Positions 26,218-34,751 of a DNA stretch of 64,000 nt are shown piece after piece. The stretch covers positions 19,581 through 83,580 of the forward strand of contig JAUWLW010000005.1 in the NCBI GenBank assembly GCA_030613505.1. The letters run 5' to 3'. The position numbers and the translations under genes were made by a program. Source of the DNA: Candidatus Zixiibacteriota bacterium. Its GTDB lineage: Bacteria; RBG-13-66-14; B26-G2; WVWN01. The notes beneath the pieces were generated by a model that was not told where the DNA came from, did no database searches, and worked only from the letters and a program-made list of their open reading frames with translations. Within the stretch, counting starts at the first letter, position 1. The number at the start of each line of letters is the position of its first letter.

Positions 26218-29200
26218 ATGGCAGGACTTTCCCGAAGACGACTTCTGCTTACGGCCGGCCTATTGGCGGCGGCCGGGTTGGGCGCCCCGCTCGGCGCGGC
26301 CGAGGAGCCGCGGTGGCACGAAACGCTCGCCGCGGCGCGGGAATCTTTCCGGATACCGGAGCTCGCACCCGGCGCCGATTACAAGCTGCCGCATAAGTTC
26401 CTCTTCGCCGATTCCGAAACGGTGCGCGTCGGCGGCGACGTTTGGGAGAGGGGCCGCGACTACCGCCTCGACTACGACGCCGGCACCTTAACCGTCCTCG
26501 CGGCGCCGCCGTACGCCGGGCCGATGGTCGTCGAGTACGAGTACCTGCCGTTCCTGCAGACCGAAGACTATCGCGCCGCGCTCGAGGGGGAGAGCGAGGC
26601 CGAGGCGTTGGAGCGCATCGAGGAGGCGGCGGCCGCGTCCTCCGAGCTGGATGTGACCGGCTCCAAGACCTTTACCGTTACCGCCGGCAACGTGGAGGGG
26701 ACCGACTTCAACCAATCCCTCCGCCTCTCCATCCGGGGAAACGTCGGCGACGTGAAGATAACCGGCGAGATCTCGGACCAAGACTTACCGCTGGAGGAAG
26801 GGGGCGCCACCAAGGAAATCGCAGCCGTGGACAAAATATTCGTCCGCGTGGAAGGGCGCCACCTGGCGGGGACCTTCGGCGACTACGACGCCGCGATCGG
26901 CGGCCGGCGTTTCGCGGACTACCAACGACGCCTTACGGGCATCAAAGGCGAAGCCTTCCACCCCACCTGGGGTGTCGACGCCTACGGCGCCCGGGCCCGC
27001 GGCCGCTTCGCGACCAACGAGTTCTACGGCGTCGACGGCATCCAGGGCCCGTACCAACTCTCCGCCCGCGACGACGACGAAATTATCGTACTTCCGGGAA
27101 CCGAAACCGTATGGTTGAACGGCTCGAAGCTCAAAGAGGGCGAGAACAACGATTACGTCGTCGACTACGACTTCGCGACCATAACCTTCACCGTCCGCCG
27201 CCCCATCTCGGCCGAGGACCGCGTCGTCGTCGACTTCCAATATACCACCGAAGAGTACGAGCGCAACTTCTTCGGCGGCGAAGCCGCAGGACACTTCGCC
27301 GGCGACGCCGTCAGCGTGGGCGCGCTGTACTTGCACGAGGAGGACAATCGCGCCCGCGCCTTCTTCGGCCTCGACGATTATTACCGCAAATTGCTGGAGG
27401 GAGCCGGCGACGACCAGGAGAGCGCGCGGGTGGTCGCGAAGGACGAAAACGGCGAGATAATTTACGAGTACGTCGGCGAGGGCCAGGGGGAATATACGCG
27501 CCAATGGGACCCGGTGGAAGGTAAATACGTATACCTCTACGTCGGCCCGGGCAACGGCGACTACATGCCCAGGATGATCCTGCTTCCCTTCCCGAAGCGC
27601 CAAAGCCTCTTCGACGTAAACGCCGTCATCGCGCCGGCGCGCATTATCACCGTCGAGGCCGAGGGCGCGACCAGCGACTTCGACGCCAATACTTTCTCGG
27701 CGGTAAGTGACCGCGACAACGGCGGCCTGGCCGGCTCCGCCGCGGCCGCCGTCCGGCTGGACGCGCTCGAGCCCCTCGAACCCGTGGGCGAGCTCGAAGT
27801 CCGGCACGTCGTCGAGCGGAGAGACACCCGCTTCCGGAACCTGGGCCGCGAGGACGACGTCGCGTTCCTGCAACGATGGGACCTCGACGACGAGGTCGCG
27901 GGCCTCGCCAGCCCGCCGGGCTTCAAGCTTTACGAGACGACGGTTACCGAGCGTCCCGTACCGTCGCTCACGGTATCCGGAACGTACGGCGCTATTCGCC
28001 AACAGTACGTGGGCCTTTCGGCGAGCGGTTATTCGGAACAGCGGGGTAAAAGGGCCGCGGCCTCGCTGAGTTGGGAACCCGAACGCTGGCCGCACGTCGC
28101 GTACGACTTCAACCACGTGCGCCGTCGCGGCCAGCGGTATACCGGAGCGCTCGAGCCCGACGACGAATCGGCGGCAAAAAGCGCATTCTCCGACGACGAG
28201 AATACGCGGCGCGAACAGAGCGGCGAGGTCTCGTACTCCGTCTGGCGGCTCAGCCCGTACGTACGCGTCTACGACAAGAAGCGACGCGCCGATTACGAAA
28301 TAGACGGCGCCCCCGACGAGGGGACGCTCGAGCAAGAGCTCGAAGTCGGAACCGGCGTGCGGCCCGCGGCGGGATGGAACGTCCGGTTCGGCCACACCGC
28401 GGGCCGCGGCGAATTGGTCGAAGACCAAGCTTACGTCCCCCACTACCGCAAGAACGAAGAGCACGTCGCTACCACGTACGACGCCCCCGGTTTAATCGAT
28501 CTCAGCGCCGAGTACACCAAAATAATAAAGGATTTCGCCTCCGCCGACGAGGCCGACGTCGACTCCGACCTGGCGCTGCTCGAGCTTTACTACACGCCGC
28601 TGGAGCGCGCGCTGGCGCTGAGGACGCGCTACGAGCTCAACAGCGTCCGGGAACTCGAGCGCGAAGAGATATTCGAGTTCGCACGCGACGGCGACGGCGA
28701 CTACCGCCGCGAAGTCGATCCCAAGAACCCGAACCGCTACGTCTACATCTACGACCCGGACGACCCGGAAGCCATTTACATAAAGAGGTACAGATATACC
28801 GGCCTGGCGTACCGCGCCCTCAAGCCGGACCTCACCGTCAGCCTCGCCCTACTCCCCTACCGCTTCAACGACGTGCGCGGCCGAGACACCGAGCGCAACC
28901 CGTGGCTGGACGCCGCGGCCGCGGACCTATACGTCCACGCTCGGAACAGCTCTACGTCGCCGCGGCGCTTCGCAGTCGCCACCCTCCAAGACCTCCTGGC
29001 CGCGGACGCCCTCGACAGCAGCCTGGAACAACGTTACACCCTTAATCTATTGCCCGTCAACCGGCGGCTCACGGGCCGGGCGCGCTACTCGGTCAAGGAT
29101 GACCTCGACCGAACCGTCGCTTCGCGCCAACGTCGGCGGTGGCGGACGTCGCGCTACGGCGAAGTCGTCGCCGAGCCGGTACCGCGGCTCACGGTCCAGG

Positions 29201-29667
29201 CCGACGTCGACCGCGTCCGGGAATGGGAATCGGTAACGGAGGAGAACGTGCCCCGCCCCGAGAACACGAAAGCGTTGGAGATGATATACGGCCTGGAACC
29301 CACCTACAGCCTAACGTCCCGGCTCGACCTCAAGGCTCGCGGCGAGGTCTCCCGACGGAACGAGGAATACAACGGCGTTCCCACCCACTTCAAGGGCACG
29401 AGGGTGAAACCGGAGGCCACCTATCGCTTGACGGAATCCGGCGTCGCGAACGCGTGGTACGACCGGACGGAGTACGACGTCTCCGGCTACAGCGGGTCCG
29501 AGACGCTGCTGCTGCGCATCCCGGGAGTAACGCACAAGTGGGAGGCGAGCGTAAATAAGGGCGTAGGCCGATACGTTACGCTGATCTTCACGTACGACGG
29601 CGAGAAAATACCCGACGCGGGAGAGACGCGGCACCGGGGCCGAATAGACTTGAACATATACTTCTAA
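26218..29667 (+). CDS. Very large beta-strand-rich envelope protein of unknown function
   Basis: 1149 residues with an export signal (MAGLSRRRLLLTAGLLAAAGLGA). An RRRLLL stretch resembles a Tat signal but lacks the full SRRxFLK motif. Two copies of a DY-x-(L/V)-DY-x-x-x-T-(L/I)-T motif occur near the N-terminus (about 75-105 and 310-345), and VDKIFVRVEGRHLAGTFGDYDAAIG resembles a segment repeated in surface proteins of FCB phyla. The C-terminal 700 residues alternate charged and aromatic residues as in a large barrel and end in RIDLNIYF, a terminal aromatic. Its stop overlaps the start of the Omp85 gene (TAATG), implying coupled synthesis. It may be a barrel client or partner of that protein. 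No known family is claimed. Confidence 0.72.
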   Translation: MAGLSRRRLLLTAGLLAAAGLGAPLGAAEEPRWHETLAAARESFRIPELAPGADYKLPHKFLFADSETVRVGGDVWERGRDYRLDYDAGTLTVLAAPPYAGPMVVEYEYLPFLQTEDYRAALEGESEAEALERIEEAAAASSELDVTGSKTFTVTAGNVEGTDFNQSLRLSIRGNVGDVKITGEISDQDLPLEEGGATKEIAAVDKIFVRVEGRHLAGTFGDYDAAIGGRRFADYQRRLTGIKGEAFHPTWGVDAYGARARGRFATNEFYGVDGIQGPYQLSARDDDEIIVLPGTETVWLNGSKLKEGENNDYVVDYDFATITFTVRRPISAEDRVVVDFQYTTEEYERNFFGGEAAGHFAGDAVSVGALYLHEEDNRARAFFGLDDYYRKLLEGAGDDQESARVVAKDENGEIIYEYVGEGQGEYTRQWDPVEGKYVYLYVGPGNGDYMPRMILLPFPKRQSLFDVNAVIAPARIITVEAEGATSDFDANTFSAVSDRDNGGLAGSAAAAVRLDALEPLEPVGELEVRHVVERRDTRFRNLGREDDVAFLQRWDLDDEVAGLASPPGFKLYETTVTERPVPSLTVSGTYGAIRQQYVGLSASGYSEQRGKRAAASLSWEPERWPHVAYDFNHVRRRGQRYTGALEPDDESAAKSAFSDDENTRREQSGEVSYSVWRLSPYVRVYDKKRRADYEIDGAPDEGTLEQELEVGTGVRPAAGWNVRFGHTAGRGELVEDQAYVPHYRKNEEHVATTYDAPGLIDLSAEYTKIIKDFASADEADVDSDLALLELYYTPLERALALRTRYELNSVRELEREEIFEFARDGDGDYRREVDPKNPNRYVYIYDPDDPEAIYIKRYRYTGLAYRALKPDLTVSLALLPYRFNDVRGRDTERNPWLDAAAADLYVHARNSSTSPRRFAVATLQDLLAADALDSSLEQRYTLNLLPVNRRLTGRARYSVKDDLDRTVASRQRRRWRTSRYGEVVAEPVPRLTVQADVDRVREWESVTEENVPRPENTKALEMIYGLEPTYSLTSRLDLKARGEVSRRNEEYNGVPTHFKGTRVKPEATYRLTESGVANAWYDRTEYDVSGYSGSETLLLRIPGVTHKWEASVNKGVGRYVTLIFTYDGEKIPDAGETRHRGRIDLNIYF

Positions 29668-31532
29668 TGCTAAAGAGTTGGGCCATACTAGTAGTACTCG
29701 CTTCCGCCGCGGCGGCCACGCCGGCGACCGCCCAGTTGGCGGTCGAGGGCAACGTCGCATTCGGCGACGCTGAAATCGAGGCCGCGGCGTATCGGGACGG
29801 CGCCGTCGCCGCCGGCGCCGTGGAGCGGCTCTATCTGCGCGCCGGGTACCTGGACGCGCGCGTCGAGCTGACCGTCGAAGAAGGCGTCCCGCCGACGCTC
29901 GCGATAACGGAGGGAGCGCGGTACCGCGTCGCCGCGCTCGACGTGGACAACGATTCGCCGCTCAGCCGCGACGAAGTAGCCGCGTTCATCCCGTTCGGCC
30001 CGGGAGACGCGCCGTCGCCGCCCGACCTCCGGGACGGGTTGATAGCCCTGTTAGCCGAGTTGGCGGACCGCGGATATCTGCGCGCCGAAGCGGAATACGC
30101 CGTAACCGACGCCGGCGCGGCGCGGGTGGACGTCGCCGTGGCGGTGCGCGCGGGCGAAAAGTACGCCGCGGGCGAGATCCACCTCGTCGGCGTTCGCCGC
30201 CGCGACGAGGAAGCTATACGCGAAAAACTCGAAACCCGGCCCGGTAAACCCTTACACGAGCGGGCCCTGGCGCGCGACCTCCTCACCATAATCGACTACT
30301 ATCGCGAGCGCGGCTATCCCGCGGCCTCGGCCCGTCCCCGCGGCTTCGAGTTCGCCGCGCGCTACAAAGAGATAGACTTCTCCGTAATAGTCGAGCCGGG
30401 CGACAAAGTAACGGTAACGGCCATCGACGTCGTCGGCAACCGCCGCACCCGCGACGGCGTCATCCGACGCGAAATTTTGACCGTCCCCGGCGAACCGTAC
30501 GACATCGAACTACTGCGCAAGAGCGCGCGCCGGATATATAACCTCAAATACTTCGAGGCCGAGCCCGACATCGAGCTGGTCGACGCCGAAGCGGGCCGGC
30601 TACGGGTGACGGTGGTGGAACGGCCTACGTACCGCGTGACGGGCGCGCTGGCGTACGAGCCGCGGCAAAACGAGACGGCCGCGGCCTTGATAGGCGAGAT
30701 GGACGCGCGCCTCGCCAACCTCTTCGGCACCGGCCGGGAACTCGACGCCCGCTACCGCCGGCTGGCCGTCGAATCGACCGACGCCGCGGCGGCGTACTAC
30801 GAGCCGTGGATAGGCGGCGTCGACCTCTTCGCCCAGCCGAGCGGCCTTTACAAAGAACGGGTAACGTACCGGAAGGCGACGGGCGAGCTCGCCCTCGGTA
30901 CCCATCCCCTCGTGGACTTGACGGTGGCCGCCGGCGGCGGTTTCGACCGGGTGTGGAAGGAAAACGCGAGCCGGAAGTACAAAGTCTTCACGTGGGCGAC
31001 GTACGACAGCCGGGATTACTTCGACAACCCGCGGCGGGGTTGGCAAGCGTACGGCCGCGTGGAGCTCGGCGTCAAGGAATACCTGGCCGACGGCTTCCGG
31101 GAGCGGGTGCCGCGGCTGGAGCTCGACGCGTGGCGGTTTTGGCCCACGACTCGCAACCAGGTCCTGGCGACGCGCGGCCGCGCCCAGGGCTTCGTCTCGC
31201 AGCGGACGAGTCTGGACGAAGTTTTCCCGTTGGGCGGATACGCCGACCTCCGCGGCTTCAAAGAGGAGCAGTTCCTAACGGACCGCCACGTCCTCGCGAC
31301 CGTCGAGTATCGCTTCTTGGCCGGCCGCGGCAGCAGGCTGTTCCTCTTCGTCGACTCGGCCTATCGGCACCTCAAAACCGAACAGACGTTCGACGAGGGT
31401 TTCAACGTGGGCTACGGGGCCGGCTTCCGGGCGGCGACGGCCGTCGGAACGTACGGCGTAGATTACGGCCTAGCCGCCGGCGACAACCCCCTCGACGGTA
31501 AAATCCACGTCTCCATAACGCAGGAGTTTTAA
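29667..31532 (+). CDS. Omp85-family (BamA/TamA-like) outer membrane protein
   Basis: 621 residues: signal peptide, three or more POTRA domains (about 25-310, e.g. GEIHLVGVRRRDEEAIREKLETRPGKPL and VTAIDVVGNRRTRDGVIRREI), then a 16-strand-type barrel. The conserved loop is PLGGYADLRGFKEEQF, an RGF form of the VRGF/Y signature, and the last strand ends in ITQEF. It is shorter than typical BamA (about 800) and closer to TamA or accessory Omp85. It overlaps the giant gene by one base and may insert or secrete that product. This pairing is inferred from overlap only; a housekeeping BamA would be expected elsewhere. Confidence 0.88.
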   Translation: MLKSWAILVVLASAAAATPATAQLAVEGNVAFGDAEIEAAAYRDGAVAAGAVERLYLRAGYLDARVELTVEEGVPPTLAITEGARYRVAALDVDNDSPLSRDEVAAFIPFGPGDAPSPPDLRDGLIALLAELADRGYLRAEAEYAVTDAGAARVDVAVAVRAGEKYAAGEIHLVGVRRRDEEAIREKLETRPGKPLHERALARDLLTIIDYYRERGYPAASARPRGFEFAARYKEIDFSVIVEPGDKVTVTAIDVVGNRRTRDGVIRREILTVPGEPYDIELLRKSARRIYNLKYFEAEPDIELVDAEAGRLRVTVVERPTYRVTGALAYEPRQNETAAALIGEMDARLANLFGTGRELDARYRRLAVESTDAAAAYYEPWIGGVDLFAQPSGLYKERVTYRKATGELALGTHPLVDLTVAAGGGFDRVWKENASRKYKVFTWATYDSRDYFDNPRRGWQAYGRVELGVKEYLADGFRERVPRLELDAWRFWPTTRNQVLATRGRAQGFVSQRTSLDEVFPLGGYADLRGFKEEQFLTDRHVLATVEYRFLAGRGSRLFLFVDSAYRHLKTEQTFDEGFNVGYGAGFRAATAVGTYGVDYGLAAGDNPLDGKIHVSITQEF

Positions 31533-31583
31533 CCGTCGAAAGGCCTTGTCGGCAGGTGTTTCATTTCTTAATATTCAAGCGTA

Positions 31584-32357
31584 ATGGCACGGCTTTTCCA
31601 GATATTAGGGGTGGCAGCGGCTTTCTTCGTCGGCGCATTCGCCGGTAACTTCTACCACCTCGTCGTGCGCCGCGGGTCGGGCGGCCGTTTCCACGTAACG
31701 CTGCCGCCGGCCTGCCCCTCCTGCGGCCGGGCGGAACGACGCATATGGATGCTGCCCATACTCTGGTATCCGTTACTGCGAGGTCGCTGCCCGGGCTGCG
31801 GCTTCCACTACCACAAAAACCTCGTCCTGTTGGAAGCGGCGGGCGGCGCCGTCGCGGCGCTGGCGTTCTACTACTACGGCTTTTCCTTCGCGTTCGCGAC
31901 GACCTTCGCTTTCTGCTTTTTTCTTCTCTTAAATTATTGGGTGGACTTCCGGTACGGCGTCTTGGTACCGCAGCTCTATCTCCCGGCGCTCGCCGCGGGG
32001 CTGGGGCTGTCTTTTTTACCCGGGCCGCCCACTCCCGCCGGCGCCCTCGCCGGAGGCGTCGTGGGCGGCGGCCTGTTGTTGGCGGCGCGCCCCGGCCGCG
32101 GCCTCTTCTCCGAGAACACGCGCGGCGCCGAACGCCAGCTCGCGTGCGTAGCGTTGGCCGGGGTCTTCCTGGGATGGCAGAGCGCGCTGTTCGTTCTGGC
32201 CGCCGCGGCGGTCGCGGCGTTGGTCCTGCCGTTGGTCGCGCGCCGCGTGTTCGGCGGCGACCCGGAAACGGCCTTCGGATTCGCGGTCCTCGCCACGGCG
32301 TTGGCGCTGGCTTTCTATCACGCCGACATAACGTCCTGGTACTTCCGCATCCGCTAG
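31584..32357 (+). CDS. Prepilin peptidase-like membrane protein with altered active site
   Basis: 257 residues with about seven membrane segments. The N-terminal zinc-binding pattern CPSCG...CPGCG inside PILWYPLLRGRCPGCG matches the bifunctional type IV prepilin peptidase/methylase (A24). The first catalytic Asp is probably in NYWVDFRYGVLVP. In the second motif, normally GxGDxKLxxxxGxxLGW, the sequence is RGAERQLACVALAGVFLGW: the layout is kept but Asp is replaced by Glu. It could be inactive, altered in specificity, or catalytic through Glu. No pilin genes are nearby. Placed between the Omp85 gene and miaB without clear operon linkage. Confidence 0.72.
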   Translation: MARLFQILGVAAAFFVGAFAGNFYHLVVRRGSGGRFHVTLPPACPSCGRAERRIWMLPILWYPLLRGRCPGCGFHYHKNLVLLEAAGGAVAALAFYYYGFSFAFATTFAFCFFLLLNYWVDFRYGVLVPQLYLPALAAGLGLSFLPGPPTPAGALAGGVVGGGLLLAARPGRGLFSENTRGAERQLACVALAGVFLGWQSALFVLAAAAVAALVLPLVARRVFGGDPETAFGFAVLATALALAFYHADITSWYFRIR

Positions 32358-32431
32358 CGGCGAACTAAGGCCATTTGTTCTTTATTTACTCGTCGCCGTT
32401 CACAACAAATAAATTATAAAAGGAAGTTAAC

Positions 32432-33706
32432 GTGGGTACGTACGAGCTCATAGTATACGGCTGCCAGATGAACGACTACGACGGCGAGAAGCTGGCCGGC
32501 ATAATGGAGGAGGCCGGCTACCGGCCCGCGCCCCCGGGCGACATCGCCGACGTCGTCTTGGTTTACACCTGCGCCGTACGGGAGTCAGCCACGACCCGGG
32601 CGTTAGGCCGTATTACGTCGCTCGCGCGGTACAAGAAGCACAAGGCGGATTCCGTCATCGGCGTCGGCGGTTGTTGGCCCGCGGTGGAGAAGGAAGTCAT
32701 CGAGAGCTCCTGCCCCCACGTCGACTTCACATTCGGGACGACTAACCTGGAAGACGTCCCCGCGACGGTAGCGGGCATCCGCGGGCAGGCCGCGTCGCCG
32801 CTGCCGGACGAGATTCGGCTTCGCCGGGCGGCCTGGCCTCGAGCCAACGTATCGATTATGCGGGGTTGCAATAACTTCTGCGCCTACTGCGTCGTGCCGT
32901 ACGCCCGCGGCCCGGAGGTTTGCCGCCCGGTCGACGACGTACTGCACGAAGTGGAGGAGCTGGTCGGAACCGGCTTTAAGGACATCACGCTCATAGGTCA
33001 GAACGTAAACTCGTACCGGCACGGCGGCACGTCCTTCGCGGAGCTCCTCCTAAAGGCCGACGCGCTGTGCGACGGCGTCTTCCTCCGTTTTACCACCAAT
33101 CACCCCCGCGACGTCAACGACGAAACGGTAGCCGCGTTGGGCCGGTGCCGCAACGTCGCCCGGCACCTCCACCTTCCGCTGCAGAGCGGCTCGGACGCCG
33201 TATTGCGCGCGATGAACCGCGACTACGACGTCAGCCGCTACCTCGACGTCGTCTCGAAGGTACGGAAGGCCGTTCCCGGGATTTGCCTGACGACGGACAT
33301 ATTGGTCGGCTTCCCCGGCGAGACGGAGGACGACTTCGAGGCTACGCTCGGCGTCGTCGAGCGCGTACGCTACGACAGCGCGTACGTCTTCATGTATTCG
33401 CCTCGAGCCGGGACCGCGGCCGCGGCGCTGGCCGACGACGTACCTCGCCCCGAAAAAGTACGCCGCCTACAAACGGTCGGCGCGCGGCAACGCGCTATTG
33501 CGCTGGAAATAAACGAGAAAATGGTAGGGAGTGAAAAACTGGCTTTAGTGGAAGGCCCGAGCCGCAAGAACGCCGGCGAATACGCCGGCAGGTTGAGCGA
33601 AAATAAAATCGTAAACTTCGCGGGCCGGGCGCGCCCGGGCGAATTCGTACGCTTGGAAATTACGGGAGCCTCGTCGTGGACGCTAAGAGGCGAGCCGGCG
33701 CCGTGA
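32432..33706 (+). CDS. miaB: tRNA-2-methylthio-N6-dimethylallyladenosine synthase
   Basis: Radical SAM methylthiotransferase modifying A37 of tRNAs. The 424 residues comprise the UPF0004 N-terminal domain (YGCQMNDYDGEKLAGIMEEAGY; additional Cys in YTCAVRE and GGCWP bind the auxiliary cluster), the radical SAM site RGCNNFCAYCVVPYARG, HLPLQSGSDAVLRAMNRDY, and a C-terminal TRAM domain (about 360-424). The start is GTG 32432 with AAAGGAAG upstream. CAYCVVPYARG and SGSDxVLxxMNR favour MiaB over MtaB or RimO. Confidence 0.93.
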   Translation: MGTYELIVYGCQMNDYDGEKLAGIMEEAGYRPAPPGDIADVVLVYTCAVRESATTRALGRITSLARYKKHKADSVIGVGGCWPAVEKEVIESSCPHVDFTFGTTNLEDVPATVAGIRGQAASPLPDEIRLRRAAWPRANVSIMRGCNNFCAYCVVPYARGPEVCRPVDDVLHEVEELVGTGFKDITLIGQNVNSYRHGGTSFAELLLKADALCDGVFLRFTTNHPRDVNDETVAALGRCRNVARHLHLPLQSGSDAVLRAMNRDYDVSRYLDVVSKVRKAVPGICLTTDILVGFPGETEDDFEATLGVVERVRYDSAYVFMYSPRAGTAAAALADDVPRPEKVRRLQTVGARQRAIALEINEKMVGSEKLALVEGPSRKNAGEYAGRLSENKIVNFAGRARPGEFVRLEITGASSWTLRGEPAP

Positions 33707-33774
33707 TCGAACGCGCGAAGCGTTCCGCCACGACGCCGGCTTCGTTGAGTCCAACTCCAACCCCGAAAGGGGCG

Positions 33775-33936
33775 TTATCCTTTCCTCGCCCGCCGCGTTA
33801 GTAATATGTGTAGAATAATCGCCGCCGAGACGGTGTCCACGGCCAGGAGTTGACAGAAGATGAGCAACTCGCTCTGCGGGTAAGGTAGTGCGATTAAGTG
33901 GACCAACCGAAATATCACGAAAAGCAACGTCGCCAT
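33775..33936 (-). CDS. 53-residue membrane microprotein, last gene of the radical SAM operon
   Basis: Missing from the ORF track. ATG 33936 has GAGGT 6 nt upstream and lies 36 nt after the methyltransferase stop on the same strand. The product MATLLFVIFRLVHLIALPYP... has two hydrophobic stretches (about 3-18 and 24-46) and a basic end RRARKG, suggesting a small inner-membrane protein with a short loop. A CCCC/GGGG hairpin follows at 33761-33772. No homologue is recognised. Position, ribosome site and composition support coding; the function is unknown. Confidence 0.6.
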   Translation of the reverse strand: MATLLFVIFRLVHLIALPYPQSELLIFCQLLAVDTVSAAIILHILLTRRARKG

Positions 33937-33972
33937 AGATTACCTCGCCTTGTCATGGTTACCGTTAACTCC

Positions 33973-34740
33973 TCAACTGGTTTTTCTAGCCGCCGCGAAG
34001 AACATGGGTAAAAAGTAACAACGCTCCCCTTTCGATATCGCCGCCCGGCGCGCCCGCGCCGCAACGCGCAGACGCTCGCCGGCCGCCGACGCCCCGACCA
34101 ACCTCTCCAAAAGTTCGAACTCCTTTTCCTCCTCCTCGGCCCAACGGGACGTGGTCCACGCCGAATTCAATACGCCGAAGCGGAAGACGTCGAAGCCGGC
34201 GCCGCTCAACAGGGCCGGAAGCTTCCGCCCGGCGGCCGGGTCGCCCCCCCGCCGCCGCACCGCCTCTACGACGTCGTCGCGGCTCGAGGCCGCAGGCGGA
34301 TAGTCTATGGCGCCCTCGTAATCCGGCTCCGCCACCGCGACGTACACGCCTCCGCTCTTCAAAACCCTCTCCGCTTCCCGCAGAAACGCCGCCGGTTCGG
34401 CAAGCCAAGTTATCACGAACGCCCCCGCCGCGGCGTCGAAGACGCCGTCGCGGAAGGGCAACGCCGCGACGTCGCCGGCGACGAAGGCCGGGCCACTCCC
34501 CCGGGCACGCGCCGCCGCCAACGCTTCGAGCCTCCTGTCAAACCCCACCGCCACCTTGGCCGCGCGCGCCGCCAGCTCCGCCGTTACGGCGCCGCTGCCG
34601 CAGCCCACCTCCAATATTCGCTCGAGCCGTCGGAAGCCGAGCTGTCGGTAGAGCTCGCGCCGGTGCGCCTCGTACCACGCCGCCTGGCGGACTTCCTCGT
34701 CGGGCGTAAGGTACGGGCCGGCGTCGCCTGCTATCTCCAT
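33973..34740 (-). CDS. Class I SAM-dependent methyltransferase
   Basis: 255 residues starting at ATG 34740, 11 nt after the radical SAM stop and directly behind GAGGGGGG; the listed 370-aa ORF wrongly extends into the upstream gene. Motif I is ILEVGCGSGAVTAELA, followed by VGFDRRLEALAAA, FVAGDVAALPFRDGVFDAA and REAERVLKSGGVYVAVAEPDY. This is the UbiE/Methyltransf_11 layout for small-molecule or peptide methylation. Tight spacing with the PqqD/radical SAM gene suggests a shared substrate, possibly the Cys-rich tail of the DUF2207 protein. A housekeeping methyltransferase in the operon by chance cannot be excluded. Confidence 0.88.
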   Translation of the reverse strand: MEIAGDAGPYLTPDEEVRQAAWYEAHRRELYRQLGFRRLERILEVGCGSGAVTAELAARAAKVAVGFDRRLEALAAARARGSGPAFVAGDVAALPFRDGVFDAAAGAFVITWLAEPAAFLREAERVLKSGGVYVAVAEPDYEGAIDYPPAASSRDDVVEAVRRRGGDPAAGRKLPALLSGAGFDVFRFGVLNSAWTTSRWAEEEEKEFELLERLVGASAAGERLRVAARARRAAISKGERCYFLPMFFAAARKTS

Positions 34741-34751
34741 CCCCCCTCGCG

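Noticed and set aside
26785-28464. 559-aa minus-strand ORF inside the giant envelope gene
   Set aside because: Antisense shadow; no recognisable domains, while the plus frame has signal peptide, motifs and coupled downstream gene.
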